A stretch of DNA of 48,432 nt, from the IMG/VR virus record IMGVR_UViG_3300031801_000949, positions 1-48,432 of that record; one strand, 5' to 3'. Every line of letters begins with the position of its first letter. Position 1 is the stretch's first letter. Under the pieces are notes generated by a model that saw nothing but the letters and a program-made list of their open reading frames with translations, did not search any database and was not told where the DNA came from. The position numbers were made by a program, and so were the translations under genes. Origin of the DNA: a virus. Of the stretch, positions 7,481 through 17,029 are shown one piece after another.

Positions 7481-8265
7481 TATTTTTTAACCCTAATTCT
7501 TTTATTAGAATCTAAAACTCCTTTTAATAAAATTGCATCAATACCATTTTTTTCTGCTATTTTAACCAACGCTGAAGTATCTTTAGGTAAACATTTACCC
7601 CCAAATCCCCTATCATCTCTAAATACAGCTGTATGCATATCACTTATTCTTGGGTCTAATAACCATAATTCTCTAACTTCATTCCAATCCACATCAGTTG
7701 TTTTACAAATATCATATGCCTCATTACAAAAAGCTATCTTAGTAGCATAAAAAGAATTTTCTAAATACTTTGCCATCTCCGCAGTAGTACTATCAGTTAT
7801 ACTATATTTTTTACACGGCCCTACTACTGGCAAAAATAAATCAACCACTTTACTACAAACCTTTTTATCTCCACCAAATATATAAAAAGGAGTCTCCTTC
7901 ATATCCCTATGAAAAGAATATGGAGTCCAATAAGTAGATTCTCCTATATATTCAGGAGAAAATATAATACTTTTATTATATTTACTATTTAACATTTCAG
8001 TAGTTCCAACTTCTACTGTTGATTTTATAACAATAATCTCTGTATCTAACCATTCTAATGTATCCTCAACCATTGAAATATCACACGAACCATCTTCATC
8101 TTTAGGTGTTGGTACACAAACAAAAGAAACTTCACAACTATTTATATCTTCTTTAGTTGTTGTATAACCTGCTGGTGGGTCATACAAAACCAATTCATAA
8201 TGATCTTTAAAAAACTGTTCCATAGCTTTTCCAACATATCCATGTCCTATAATTCCTATTTTCAT
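7480..8265 (-). CDS. UDP-glucose/GDP-mannose dehydrogenase family protein
   Basis: 261 residues from ATG 8265, chosen because MKIGIIGHGYVG is the usual start and the ATGA overlap with the upstream stop is typical here. The Rossmann motif GHGYVG is at residues 7-12, VPTP follows in the first domain, STVEVGTTE marks the family, and the catalytic Cys lies in GFGGKCLPKDTSAL. The family oxidises the C6 alcohol of nucleotide sugars to the acid. The protein is much shorter than UGDH (about 390-450 aa): the C-terminal NDP-sugar-binding domain is absent, so substrate or activity may differ. It probably supplies an uronic-acid-type sugar to the glycan. Confidence 0.8.
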   Translation of the reverse strand: MKIGIIGHGYVGKAMEQFFKDHYELVLYDPPAGYTTTKEDINSCEVSFVCVPTPKDEDGSCDISMVEDTLEWLDTEIIVIKSTVEVGTTEMLNSKYNKSIIFSPEYIGESTYWTPYSFHRDMKETPFYIFGGDKKVCSKVVDLFLPVVGPCKKYSITDSTTAEMAKYLENSFYATKIAFCNEAYDICKTTDVDWNEVRELWLLDPRISDMHTAVFRDDRGFGGKCLPKDTSALVKIAEKNGIDAILLKGVLDSNKRIRVKK

Positions 8266-9170
8266 TCTATTCCTATCTCCTTTTTCCATTTAGGTATCCA
8301 ATTTTCTAATTTCATTGTAGGTTGCCAATCAAAACATTCCATAATTTGCCTAATATCTGCTAATGTTTCTCTTGGTTCTATAACAGATTCAACATTAATT
8401 CTATCTCCACCAATCATATCAGCTACTTGATTTACTGAATAATTAGTACCACTTCCTACATTTAATACTGCACCTCTAAGTTTCCCTTCATAAAAAGCCA
8501 TCTGTATATTAGCATCAACTACATCACCAACATAAGTAAAATCTCTTCTTTGTTCACCATCACCTCTAATAGTCATTGGTTTACCTTCCAATCTTTGTCT
8601 AGCAAATATACCCATCACTAAACAATATGCACCTTTAGTTGGCTGTCTTTCACCATACACATTAAAATATCTTAAAGAAACAGTTTCTAAACCATATAAC
8701 TCACTATATAAAGTACAATATTGTTCACCAATAGATTTATGTAATGCATAAGGACTCATTGGATTCAATGGAGACTCTTCTAAGATTGGTAAATGTTTTG
8801 AATCTCCATAAACCGATGAAGAAGAACTAAATACAAATCTCTTAACACCACACTCCGTACATAAATTTAATACATTCAACATTCCATTTACATTAGTATT
8901 ATGATACTCAATTGGATTTTCTATTGATTCCTGAACTCTAGCTAACGCTGCTAAATGAAATACCGTATCTACTCCTTTGAACCATTTTTTATACTTATTG
9001 AAATAAGATTTACTAATATCTACTTCTATAAATCTAGCTTTTGGATTCAAATTTTTATTCTCTCCAGTAGACAAGTCATCAAATATAATAACTTCATGCC
9101 CCTCATCTATTAATTTATCAACTAAGTTACTACCAATAAAGCCAGCACCACCTGTTACAATATACTTCAT
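8262..9170 (-). CDS. NAD-dependent sugar epimerase (GalE/WbpP-like SDR)
   Basis: 302 residues from ATG 9170; a TTG one codon upstream is less likely because the ATG overlaps the preceding TGA (TGATG) and has GGTGAG at good spacing. It begins KYIVTGGAGFIGSNLVDKL (NAD-binding GxxGxxG), then FHLAALA, SSSSVYGD and the catalytic pair in SPYALHKS (Tyr-x-x-x-Lys). RYFNVYGERQ and the C-terminal NVGSG segment are usual for extended SDRs. It acts on UDP-hexoses or N-acetylhexosamines, probably as a C4 epimerase. Exact substrate unknown. Confidence 0.85.
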   Translation of the reverse strand: MKYIVTGGAGFIGSNLVDKLIDEGHEVIIFDDLSTGENKNLNPKARFIEVDISKSYFNKYKKWFKGVDTVFHLAALARVQESIENPIEYHNTNVNGMLNVLNLCTECGVKRFVFSSSSSVYGDSKHLPILEESPLNPMSPYALHKSIGEQYCTLYSELYGLETVSLRYFNVYGERQPTKGAYCLVMGIFARQRLEGKPMTIRGDGEQRRDFTYVGDVVDANIQMAFYEGKLRGAVLNVGSGTNYSVNQVADMIGGDRINVESVIEPRETLADIRQIMECFDWQPTMKLENWIPKWKKEIGIE

Positions 9171-9865
9171 CAAATCTCACCCATTTGGAAATCAGATAAA
9201 TCGTTGTTCGCTTTATCAAATTTTTCAACTTCTTCTACATTCTTTGTTCTATTGTTATCATGCATTCTATATCTATAAAGTGGCATCTTAAAATTATAAA
9301 TTTTATATTTTTCTAAGAATCTTTTATGTAACTCATGCCCTTCTCTCATTTTATAATCCTCATTATAAAATCCTAAATTTGATAACGATTCATAAGTATA
9401 CATTATACCACAAGCAATAAACTCTTCTTCCGAATTATGTCTACTCATTACACCAGCAGTACCATCCACTTTAAAATAATCACACGCTATTGCTTGATAG
9501 TTACAATCAGTATTCATAACCCTTGAACCTGTACTTGCTTCTAAAAATCTAGATAGTATATATAAAAAATGACTTGATACATAATCATCACAATCAACTC
9601 TTACAAAGTATCTTGTTATAGATGTTTTTAATATTTTATTTAATGATGTGGGTAATCCCAAATTATCATCATTATTGATTAAACGAATATTCATATGTGG
9701 ATCAAACACATTTATAATATCCTCTAACCTATCATTTGGATCATCATTCACAACTACAACTTCATATTTACTCTTTTCTAACGTTTGTGTTGATAAACTT
9801 CTTAAACATCTATGTAACCAATGTTTTTGTTTATAACAACAAACTGCTACAACTACTTCATACAT
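9170..9865 (-). CDS. Glycosyltransferase family 2
   Basis: 231 residues, GT-A fold. It starts YEVVVAVCCYKQKHWLHRCL, has VVVNDDPND, and the metal-binding DxD motif in FVRVDCDDYVS (about residue 93). The C-terminal half holds the acceptor-side loop (EGHELHKRFLE). It overlaps its neighbours at both ends (1 and 13 bases). Donor and acceptor are unknown. Confidence 0.85.
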   Translation of the reverse strand: MYEVVVAVCCYKQKHWLHRCLRSLSTQTLEKSKYEVVVVNDDPNDRLEDIINVFDPHMNIRLINNDDNLGLPTSLNKILKTSITRYFVRVDCDDYVSSHFLYILSRFLEASTGSRVMNTDCNYQAIACDYFKVDGTAGVMSRHNSEEEFIACGIMYTYESLSNLGFYNEDYKMREGHELHKRFLEKYKIYNFKMPLYRYRMHDNNRTKNVEEVEKFDKANNDLSDFQMGEI

Positions 9866-10725
9866 AATTTTAGTATTGCCTCCAATGCTTTGGTTTGACT
9901 ATCTACTGTAACTCCAGCAATATGTGGTGTAATAACCACTTTATCAGACCTATACAGTCTTGATTTCTTTAACTCTTCTATATTTTGTTCATTTTGTAAA
10001 ACATCACAAGCATAATTTATTTTACCTTCTTCTACTAAATCAGCTATATAATTTTCATCAACTACTTCTCCGCGTGATGTATTAACTACCATTAACCCAT
10101 CCTTAAAATATTCAAATACATCATAAGTTATCATATTTTCTGTTTCTTCTGTTAAATAACAATTAATAGATATAATATCACTATCGCTCAAATCTTGTAA
10201 AGAATCTACCTTACCTTCTCCATTTACATATGGATCATAAAACTTAACCTGCATTTCAAATGCTTCTGCATATCTTTTTATTTTTTTTCCTATTCTACCA
10301 AAACCAATAATACCTAATTTTCTGCCAGATAGCTCTCTACTTCTTAAATTATCTTCGTTTTCAATACTTCTCCAATAAGGTACATAAGATAAAGAATATG
10401 AAAACTTTCTAACCAAATTCATTATATGCAACCAAGTAAATTCTGCTGAAGCAGTAATACTATCCAAAGATTTTCTATCATCTAATAAACTATAAAATTT
10501 TATTTCTTTCTTCTTTAAATATTCACAGTCCATATGATTAACTCCTGTAGATGGTGTTCCAACAACTTTTAAATTCTTAAATTGTTCAAAATATTCCTTA
10601 CCATAGAAAGTATCCACCCCAGGATTTAAAATTATACATTCTGGATTTTTATTGTCCACAGAAAATACTCTAGATATTTCAGATTCTATAAAGGTTATAG
10701 GACATTCAAATTTAACTCTCATCAT
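9853..10725 (-). CDS. D-isomer-specific 2-hydroxyacid dehydrogenase
   Basis: 290 residues, ATG 10725 followed directly by a second ATG. The Rossmann motif GFGRIGKKIK is near residues 140-150. Catalytic features are Arg in NTSRGEVVDE, an acidic residue near DVLQNEQN, and His in TPHIAGVT. The family includes phosphoglycerate and related dehydrogenases. In bacterial surface-glycan loci such enzymes accompany NeuB/NeuA or KdsB-type genes; here it sits between NeuA and a glycosyltransferase, so it probably modifies a sugar-acid precursor. Substrate unknown. Confidence 0.8.
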   Translation of the reverse strand: MMRVKFECPITFIESEISRVFSVDNKNPECIILNPGVDTFYGKEYFEQFKNLKVVGTPSTGVNHMDCEYLKKKEIKFYSLLDDRKSLDSITASAEFTWLHIMNLVRKFSYSLSYVPYWRSIENEDNLRSRELSGRKLGIIGFGRIGKKIKRYAEAFEMQVKFYDPYVNGEGKVDSLQDLSDSDIISINCYLTEETENMITYDVFEYFKDGLMVVNTSRGEVVDENYIADLVEEGKINYACDVLQNEQNIEELKKSRLYRSDKVVITPHIAGVTVDSQTKALEAILKLCMK

Positions 10726-11428
10726 TTAGTAACGCCTCTGCTAATTTAAAATCTATTTCACTATCTATATTAACTGAAGAAAATTCATCCATAATATATG
10801 GTCTAGAATCTTTTCCATGTCTTGTATGTTTTTTAATTAATAAATCTCTTTTCATTGAATAAATTCCACCATTCCTAATATAACAAGGTTCTAAATCCTG
10901 CCTTCTTCCCGCATCACCTTCTGGATATTCACTACAAAAATCTTCTATTTGATCATTTACAATTCTCTTCATTCTTACTGGATGCTTATCTTGCATTTGA
11001 GTAACCGATATTACACTATCAGCTCCTGTTTTTATAAGTTTAAAAACTGCTTCTCTAATATGATAATCTTTTCTCAATGGGCTTACACACGGTAATTCTA
11101 CAACATAATCGTATTTACGTTTAAATAACTCTTCACACTCAAGAGTTGCCCAACGTAAAGATTCATAGGATAAGGTTTCATCTTTTGCTAACCTCTTTGG
11201 TCTCTTTAAAGGATATGCTGTACTAGATTCTGCTATCCTTAAAATTCCTTCATCATCAGAACTCACTACAACGTGATCAAATATATCTGAACGGAACGCT
11301 TCCATTACAGTATAAACAAGTAAAGGTATACCATTAATTTTTTTAATATTTTTTCCTGGAATTCCCTTAGAACCACCTCTTGCTTGTATTACTGCTAAAA
11401 TATTATTTTTACCTACCCACTTAACCAT
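10712..11428 (-). CDS. neuA: CMP-sialic acid synthetase-like cytidylyltransferase (NeuA)
   Basis: 238 residues from ATG 11428, selected for GGGAGA upstream and an 8-base overlap with NeuB; a longer form from 11488 would overlap NeuB by 68 bases. The N-terminus has the nucleotide-binding signature AVIQARGGSKGIPGKNIKKI. Further family features are LPCVSPLR (substrate loop) and the C-terminal FSSVNIDSEIDF with metal-binding Asp. It transfers CMP from CTP to a nonulosonic acid such as Neu5Ac, legionaminic or pseudaminic acid. The adjacent neuB supports this. The exact sugar cannot be told. Confidence 0.85.
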   Translation of the reverse strand: MVKWVGKNNILAVIQARGGSKGIPGKNIKKINGIPLLVYTVMEAFRSDIFDHVVVSSDDEGILRIAESSTAYPLKRPKRLAKDETLSYESLRWATLECEELFKRKYDYVVELPCVSPLRKDYHIREAVFKLIKTGADSVISVTQMQDKHPVRMKRIVNDQIEDFCSEYPEGDAGRRQDLEPCYIRNGGIYSMKRDLLIKKHTRHGKDSRPYIMDEFSSVNIDSEIDFKLAEALLNDES

Positions 11429-12221
11429 TCCATCTCCCTGAATATACTTCTCTTGTTTCTTCTTCACTCTTCTGATAATCTGGACCATGATTTAAATTTA
11501 CCATTGAAAATATATCAACATACTTCTTTAATCTTCTTAACTGATTAGGTAATATAGCAAACTTATTATCCCTACCTGGCAAATCATTATCTACAGTAAA
11601 ATGTTTTTCTATATAATCTATATTATATCCTAAAGATAAAATAGAAGTTTCAACACCTAAAGTATGATCACTAAAACCAACTGATAAGGATAACCTTTGT
11701 AAATCTCTTATTCTCGGTAAATTAATCATATCAAAATCGCAAGGATAAGATGAAACACAATGTAATAATACTAGTTTAGTATCTCTAATCTTTGCAGTAT
11801 TAACTTTTATTTCATTCCAGGTTGATGTTCCCGTAGATACTATTAGTTTATCAAAACTATTGTTGCAAAAATCAATCAACACTTTATTTCTAGATTCCAT
11901 ACTAGGTATCTTAACTATATCCGTTTCTACTTGCTCAAGTAGTTTGGCATCATCAATGGAAAATACCGAAGACATAAATTGTACTTCTATATCTCTACAA
12001 TAATCTCTTAACTCAATATGTTGTTCTAAACTTAACTGGGCTTTTTCATATATTTCTCTCCTACCATCTGTATCCCACGGACCTGCTTTTAATTTACTTA
12101 CATTAAAAGTTTGTGTTTTTACTATATCTGCTCCACTATCCTTTGCCTCATAAGCCATTCTTTTAGCTAACTCCATATCCCCCATATGATTCCAACCAAT
12201 TTCTGCAATTATTTTAACCAT
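11421..12221 (-). CDS. neuB: N-acetylneuraminate synthase-like protein without SAF domain
   Basis: 266 residues from ATG 12221, behind GAGGAG. The TIM-barrel catalytic domain is complete by eye: IAEIGWNHMGDMELAKRM, GADIVKTQTF, VSTGTSTWNEI, LLHCVSSYP, VGFSDHTLG and IEKHFTVDNDLPGRD. NeuB proteins usually have about 340-350 residues with a C-terminal antifreeze-like SAF domain; this one ends just after the barrel. In known NeuB the SAF domain of the partner subunit helps close the active site, so either activity is changed or the domain is dispensable here. Reaction in the family: PEP plus an N-acylated hexosamine gives a nonulosonic acid. Confidence 0.8.
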   Translation of the reverse strand: MVKIIAEIGWNHMGDMELAKRMAYEAKDSGADIVKTQTFNVSKLKAGPWDTDGRREIYEKAQLSLEQHIELRDYCRDIEVQFMSSVFSIDDAKLLEQVETDIVKIPSMESRNKVLIDFCNNSFDKLIVSTGTSTWNEIKVNTAKIRDTKLVLLHCVSSYPCDFDMINLPRIRDLQRLSLSVGFSDHTLGVETSILSLGYNIDYIEKHFTVDNDLPGRDNKFAILPNQLRRLKKYVDIFSMVNLNHGPDYQKSEEETREVYSGRWNG

Positions 12222-13110
12222 TATAATACTCCTCAAACGGAAACTTTCTATCCCAAAATCCAATCATCATTCTTTTTAAATTAAAATTATCATCACTTCC
12301 ATCTACAACACCATCAATAGCAGAAGGACAAATAGTAACCCCATTATTTTTTAATATAGATATTACTTCTTTATTATAATGTTCTTCTTGCCCTTCTGGA
12401 TAAGAAAAAGAATCAACCGTTCTTTGTAACTGATTAGATAATGTTTCTAAACAATGTTTAACCTCATAATTTAACTCATCACTACTCAAGTATGATAATA
12501 CTTCATGGTTTTCAGAGTGACCACCAACTTCATACTTTGGTGTATCATCTAAATTCCTAACATCACCCCAAGATAATGTTTCATAATTTTCAGCTAACTT
12601 TTCTTCATTCCAACCAGTTTGCTGTTTCATATCATTTATTATTCTATCTCTAATTTTAGGTTTTGCTTTCTTTAAAAATGCTTTAATAGAATTCATAGAA
12701 TTTAATTTACCCACTTTTGTTAGTACTGGAAAAAATGTTTTTGTTTGTAAATCTAATTCTAAAATTGTACTTTTAGAATAATTAATCATATGTTCTACCA
12801 TATCAACCCAAAATATTTTATCAGTTCCTACAAATCCTGTAGTAATAAAAAATGTAGCAGGTAAATCATACTTTTTAAGAATAGGTAATGCCACGTCATA
12901 CACATTTTTAAAAGCATCATCAAAAGTTATAGCAACAGAGTCAGGAGTATTATTTATTTCCTTTAAAGTTACAACATTTTTATTTTCACTTAACCATTTC
13001 ATTTGTTTATCAAACTCCATAGCTTCCATATGTTTACCAGAAATGTTTTCTATACCTTCAGAATTAAACTTAGTAACTCCATGATATAAAAGTATATGAG
13101 ATTTATCCAT
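12214..13110 (-). CDS. Polysaccharide deacetylase (NodB homology)
   Basis: 298 residues. The start has HILLYHGVTKF, then the metal-binding AITFDDAFKN (NodB motif 1), ATFFITTGFVG, and a late GGHSENHEVLS (His-rich motif 2). The family removes N-acetyl groups from sugars in CE4 fashion. No signal peptide, so it should act in the cytoplasm on a precursor or lipid-linked sugar. It overlaps neuB by 8 bases and the formyltransferase by 8, consistent with one operon and with making a free amine that can be re-acylated. Confidence 0.8.
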   Translation of the reverse strand: MDKSHILLYHGVTKFNSEGIENISGKHMEAMEFDKQMKWLSENKNVVTLKEINNTPDSVAITFDDAFKNVYDVALPILKKYDLPATFFITTGFVGTDKIFWVDMVEHMINYSKSTILELDLQTKTFFPVLTKVGKLNSMNSIKAFLKKAKPKIRDRIINDMKQQTGWNEEKLAENYETLSWGDVRNLDDTPKYEVGGHSENHEVLSYLSSDELNYEVKHCLETLSNQLQRTVDSFSYPEGQEEHYNKEVISILKNNGVTICPSAIDGVVDGSDDNFNLKRMMIGFWDRKFPFEEYYNG

Positions 13111-13819
13111 TGTACCTACGACCCTTCACTATATCAAAATTGTTTTGAGCTTCCCATTTTTTATCTGTTGGCATAGCAGAGTAGTATTTTCCCAACTTCT
13201 TTTGTTTCATTCCTTTTAACTTGCCTTCGCTTTGAAATTTACTTAAAAGTTTTAATATCATTTTTGTTGCTAAACAAGTTGTATAATACTTTATCTCATA
13301 TAGCTCTTGAATTTTATCCAACGGACAATTTTGTTCATCCAATACATCTCCAGTATCTAGATTCTCATCTATATAATGTACAGTAACATTTAACTTATCA
13401 AATTTCTTATCATATAATGCCCATAGATCTGAATCCAATCCTCTATAATCTTTAATTGCTCCTCTGTGAACATTAACAGTTCCATACTTTGGAATATTAT
13501 ATATATAAGGTTTAATTATACCCGTACCAAAGGATATACCTAAATCTGGTTTTAAAGATTCTATGTATTTAATTAAATGCTTACTATTTACAGAATGTAC
13601 TTCTACCATTTTTTTATTAACCTTCAATTCCCTATCAACCTCTTCAAAAAACTTCTCTTCAAATTCATTCTCTTCTTTTTCCCAAAAAGGTCCCGTAAGA
13701 TAAGGTTTAACTAACTTTTTTCTTTCATAAATTACAGAACAAATATCAAAATATTCTGCTATCTTATTTATAAAGTAAGTATGATGTTTAGTATCAGTAC
13801 TAAAGATTATTATTTTCAT
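13103..13819 (-). CDS. Sugar N-formyltransferase-like protein
   Basis: 238 residues. The formyltransferase catalytic region is visible: NVHRGAIKDYRGLDSDLWAL (Asn-x-His) and the Asp in IDENLDTGDVL. This is the core of methionyl-tRNA/sugar formyltransferases that use 10-formyltetrahydrofolate. Neither the length nor the context suggests tRNA. It lies in one operon with Gmd and a DegT aminotransferase, the set used for GDP-N-formylperosamine in some O-antigens, so an amino-sugar nucleotide is the likely substrate. Confidence 0.75.
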   Translation of the reverse strand: MKIIIFSTDTKHHTYFINKIAEYFDICSVIYERKKLVKPYLTGPFWEKEENEFEEKFFEEVDRELKVNKKMVEVHSVNSKHLIKYIESLKPDLGISFGTGIIKPYIYNIPKYGTVNVHRGAIKDYRGLDSDLWALYDKKFDKLNVTVHYIDENLDTGDVLDEQNCPLDKIQELYEIKYYTTCLATKMILKLLSKFQSEGKLKGMKQKKLGKYYSAMPTDKKWEAQNNFDIVKGRRYNG

Positions 13820-15042
13820 TTACTACCTTTTTTCATTGAGTGTACTCCACCTATCAACTCTTTTTCATAAGTTTCTAATGATTTTATTTTTAATTTAAAA
13901 ATATCAAACTCCATATCTCCAACTTCAGCACTTTCATTTAAAATGAATCCTAATTTAGTTATGAATTCAATTTTATCTTGATTCAAATACTTACAATCGA
14001 ACTCTACAATTACATCATTATCAATCTTTTGATTTTCAGAAATAAGCTTAACCTTTTCCTTTAAATCATCTACTGTTTTATCCTGTTCTGCAGTAACATA
14101 CGGATACACCAATCCCTTATAATCAACATAAATAACTGAGCACCAAGGTTCTAACTCATGCAAATGTGCATAATTACAATTCTTAACAACAAATGCAATA
14201 TCATATTTAGGTGCAATTATAGGCAACATATATTCATCATGTAATACAATACTCCCCCACTTTCTATAAAACTCTCTAGTTGAAGCATCCATCATATCAC
14301 TCCACTCTTTAGATTTCAAGCTGTTATCTTTTGTTAACTTTCCATGTTGAAACTGTCCAGCCCGAGCAGTTAAGTGATATACAAAACTTTCCCAAGATTG
14401 TATAAGGTCATACTCTGCTAATACACATCTATTAAAAACATCTGAATCTTCTCTACAAGAATGAAATCTAGTATCGTGACCACCAATTTTTAAAAAATCT
14501 TTTTTGTACATCATCCAAGGAGCGAAACAACCGGTAGTAGTTTTATCTTTGTATTTTATTTTACTATCCTCTACAAATTTATCAAACTCTTTTTCTTTCC
14601 AACCATCTTCTATATCTTCTTCAGGCCACATACCAAAATTTTCAATAATCTTTTCAGGACCTTCTGGATGTAGTGGTGGTTCTATTCGTGTTGAACATAC
14701 TACCTTACCCTTTTCAAGATATTTAAACGCTTCTAAATCTGCATTTTTTCCTAGCATCATATCTGCATGAAATATCATAAAAATATCTGTTTTAGATTTT
14801 GTTATACAATGATCATATGCTTTTCCTATCCCATATAAATAACCACTATCATTAACAGTATAATTTATATTATACTTTTCTCTTACAGATTCTAACCACT
14901 CTTCAGTACCATCGTTGTCAGCATCTACAAAAACTATTATATCATGGTCATCTCTAAAACTATTTCTTCTAATAGATGGTATACAAGCTTCTAAATATCT
15001 ACGATTATTTTTGCTTGGTATACAGAATGTAACCTTATCCAT
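13816..15042 (-). CDS. Glycosyltransferase family 2 with C-terminal extension
   Basis: 408 residues. The GT-A domain covers about residues 1-270: TFCIPSKNNRRYLEACIPSI, DIIVFVDADNDGTEEWL, and DxD in MIFHADMML; FHSCREDSDVFNRC is the acceptor-side acidic motif. The final ~120 residues form a separate small domain (AFVVKNCNYAHLHELEPW) of unknown role. Overlaps of 4 and 8 bases with its neighbours. Confidence 0.8.
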   Translation of the reverse strand: MDKVTFCIPSKNNRRYLEACIPSIRRNSFRDDHDIIVFVDADNDGTEEWLESVREKYNINYTVNDSGYLYGIGKAYDHCITKSKTDIFMIFHADMMLGKNADLEAFKYLEKGKVVCSTRIEPPLHPEGPEKIIENFGMWPEEDIEDGWKEKEFDKFVEDSKIKYKDKTTTGCFAPWMMYKKDFLKIGGHDTRFHSCREDSDVFNRCVLAEYDLIQSWESFVYHLTARAGQFQHGKLTKDNSLKSKEWSDMMDASTREFYRKWGSIVLHDEYMLPIIAPKYDIAFVVKNCNYAHLHELEPWCSVIYVDYKGLVYPYVTAEQDKTVDDLKEKVKLISENQKIDNDVIVEFDCKYLNQDKIEFITKLGFILNESAEVGDMEFDIFKLKIKSLETYEKELIGGVHSMKKGSK

Positions 15043-16231
15043 GAACTGCTTTCCTCATAACTTTAACAGTTCTTTCAATATCTTCTTCTGTTAAATTTAA
15101 ATGTAATGGTAAAGTAATCAACTCATTACTATACCAATCTGCACTTGGACACTTTCCTTCCCAATTATTATACATAGGATAAGTTGTATTATCAATATAA
15201 TGTACCCCTGGATATATATTATTTCTATACAACTCATTAATAACCTTATCTCTTTTTTCAGAAGGATATTTTAATAACCTTTTTGGTGCTCTTATTAATC
15301 CTTGATATAAATGTTTAGCAGATTTATCTGTATGGGTTGATGTTTTAATTTTTTGAAACCATTGTTTATCTTTTAATAACTTATCATAAATTCTAGCTAT
15401 CTCATTTCTCTTATCATTATCTTCATCTAAATATTTCAATTGAACTAATCCTATAGCAGCCATTATAGAATTTCCATGGTACTTAAAACCAACATTAGGT
15501 ACATCATACTTCCACTTATATGTTCCATCATCATCAGTTCTAGAATAAGTATCTTTATCTATTCCTAACCAACTTAGTTGTCTAACTAACTTATCATATT
15601 CTTCTTCCTTAAAACAAATCATACCTGAATCTGCTGTTGGTAAATTCTTAACTGCTTGAAAACTAAATACTGAAACATCGGCTTCCCAACCAACGTGATT
15701 AGTTGTATATCCTGCACCATCAAATACATTTTTAGTTATAGTTCCCGCCATATGAGCAGCATCTAATATCAACTTTATTCCTTCCGCTTCACAAATTCTT
15801 TTAATTTCATCTAATCTACCAGCATTCCCACCCATCCCAACAAACATAACTGCTTTTGTTTTATTAGTTATTCTCTCTTCTATAGATTTTGGATCTAAAC
15901 ATAGATATTCATCTACATCTGCAAATACAGGTTTTAAATTTTCATACATAATAGCATGGTTAGTTGAAACAAAAGTTAATGGCGTAGTAATTATCTCATC
16001 ACCATCTTTCCAACCTTCCATTTTTTTAAATATATGTAAAGCTAAATGTAACCCAACTGTATTTGATTGTAAAAAATGAGCATGTGGAAGTTTAGTATAT
16101 TTCTTCCATGCTTCTTCAAACTCTACAGTTTTAAATCCCATACCCGTCCACCCTTTATCAAGACAAACTTTTATTTCATCTAAAACTTCTTTAGTTCTAA
16201 ATTTAGGTTTTAAAACATTTATTGGTTTCAT
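15035..16231 (-). CDS. DegT/DnrJ/EryC1/StrS-family aminotransferase
   Basis: 398 residues, PLP-dependent. Family segments: LQSNTVGLHLALHI (cofactor phosphate loop), DEIITTPLTFVSTNHAI, LILDAAHMAG, and the Schiff-base Lys in FSFQAVKNLPTADSG (about residue 196). The C-terminal GVHYIDNTTYPMY and LPLHLNLTEED are typical. It adds an amino group to a keto-sugar nucleotide. With Gmd nearby, GDP-4-keto-6-deoxymannose is a plausible substrate (perosamine-type route), but a UDP-sugar cannot be excluded. Confidence 0.85.
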   Translation of the reverse strand: MKPINVLKPKFRTKEVLDEIKVCLDKGWTGMGFKTVEFEEAWKKYTKLPHAHFLQSNTVGLHLALHIFKKMEGWKDGDEIITTPLTFVSTNHAIMYENLKPVFADVDEYLCLDPKSIEERITNKTKAVMFVGMGGNAGRLDEIKRICEAEGIKLILDAAHMAGTITKNVFDGAGYTTNHVGWEADVSVFSFQAVKNLPTADSGMICFKEEEYDKLVRQLSWLGIDKDTYSRTDDDGTYKWKYDVPNVGFKYHGNSIMAAIGLVQLKYLDEDNDKRNEIARIYDKLLKDKQWFQKIKTSTHTDKSAKHLYQGLIRAPKRLLKYPSEKRDKVINELYRNNIYPGVHYIDNTTYPMYNNWEGKCPSADWYSNELITLPLHLNLTEEDIERTVKVMRKAVHG

Positions 16232-17028
16232 CCTATAACAACTCCTTTTGGTAAATTTTCATCTGGTGGTTCTTCATAACTCAATCTTATATTTCCAGCA
16301 CCACACTCAGTCATATACTTTGAAAACCTATATTGGTTTGATAAGTATTTCATTCCCTCATATCCAAACACTTTAGTAAACTTATATCCATTTAAATACT
16401 CTGAAGTATTTCCATGAGGATCTCTAGAATCATTTCCATCTGGCATTGTGATTAGTGGTTTATTAACGTAATCAAAACTACCTACCTCTTTAATGTACTC
16501 TGGCTTTGAAGTTAAAAAACTTCCCCTCATAGACCAACATAGTAATTTCTCTTCATAGATATTCTGATTCTCTGGTCTTGCATAATCAACCCATCTATCT
16601 TTAGTTTCTAACCAATATGATAATCTTGCTTCTTCTAATGGATCTATTTCCCACGGATAATTCCATCCATTTCCAATAACTTTAGCCTTGGAATTATTTT
16701 TAAAATGATTTATACACACATTAATAAAAGACCAATCATGCACCACCATATCATCTTGAATATAAAAAATAAATGTATCATCCTTTAGATTTAGATCTTT
16801 AAAAGCTTTATGATACGCACCCCACTCCAAACCAATATTTTCATATTCTTGGTACTCAAAATTCTCTGTAATAATCTTTGGTGGCTTTTTATGACAAGTC
16901 CAAAAAATATCAATATTATCATTTTCACTATTTAAGTATTGTAAAGATTCTATAAAATCAGTTTGACCAGTTTTTTTATCAAACTCATCATACCACCAAC
17001 CACAAACTATAAATTGTATCTTATCCAT
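16228..17028 (-). CDS. Putative GT-A glycosyltransferase
   Basis: 266 residues. A DxD-like motif lies in FIFYIQDDMVVHDWSF (about residue 97), after a Rossmann-like start (IQFIVCGWWYDEF) and GLEWGAYHKAF, which resembles the 'N.G' donor loop of GT-A enzymes. The C-terminus carries TMPDGNDSRDPHGNTSEYL, possibly the acceptor-side loop. I cannot place it in a defined family. It overlaps the aminotransferase by 4 bases. Confidence 0.6.
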   Translation of the reverse strand: MDKIQFIVCGWWYDEFDKKTGQTDFIESLQYLNSENDNIDIFWTCHKKPPKIITENFEYQEYENIGLEWGAYHKAFKDLNLKDDTFIFYIQDDMVVHDWSFINVCINHFKNNSKAKVIGNGWNYPWEIDPLEEARLSYWLETKDRWVDYARPENQNIYEEKLLCWSMRGSFLTSKPEYIKEVGSFDYVNKPLITMPDGNDSRDPHGNTSEYLNGYKFTKVFGYEGMKYLSNQYRFSKYMTECGAGNIRLSYEEPPDENLPKGVVIG

Positions 17029-17029
17029 T

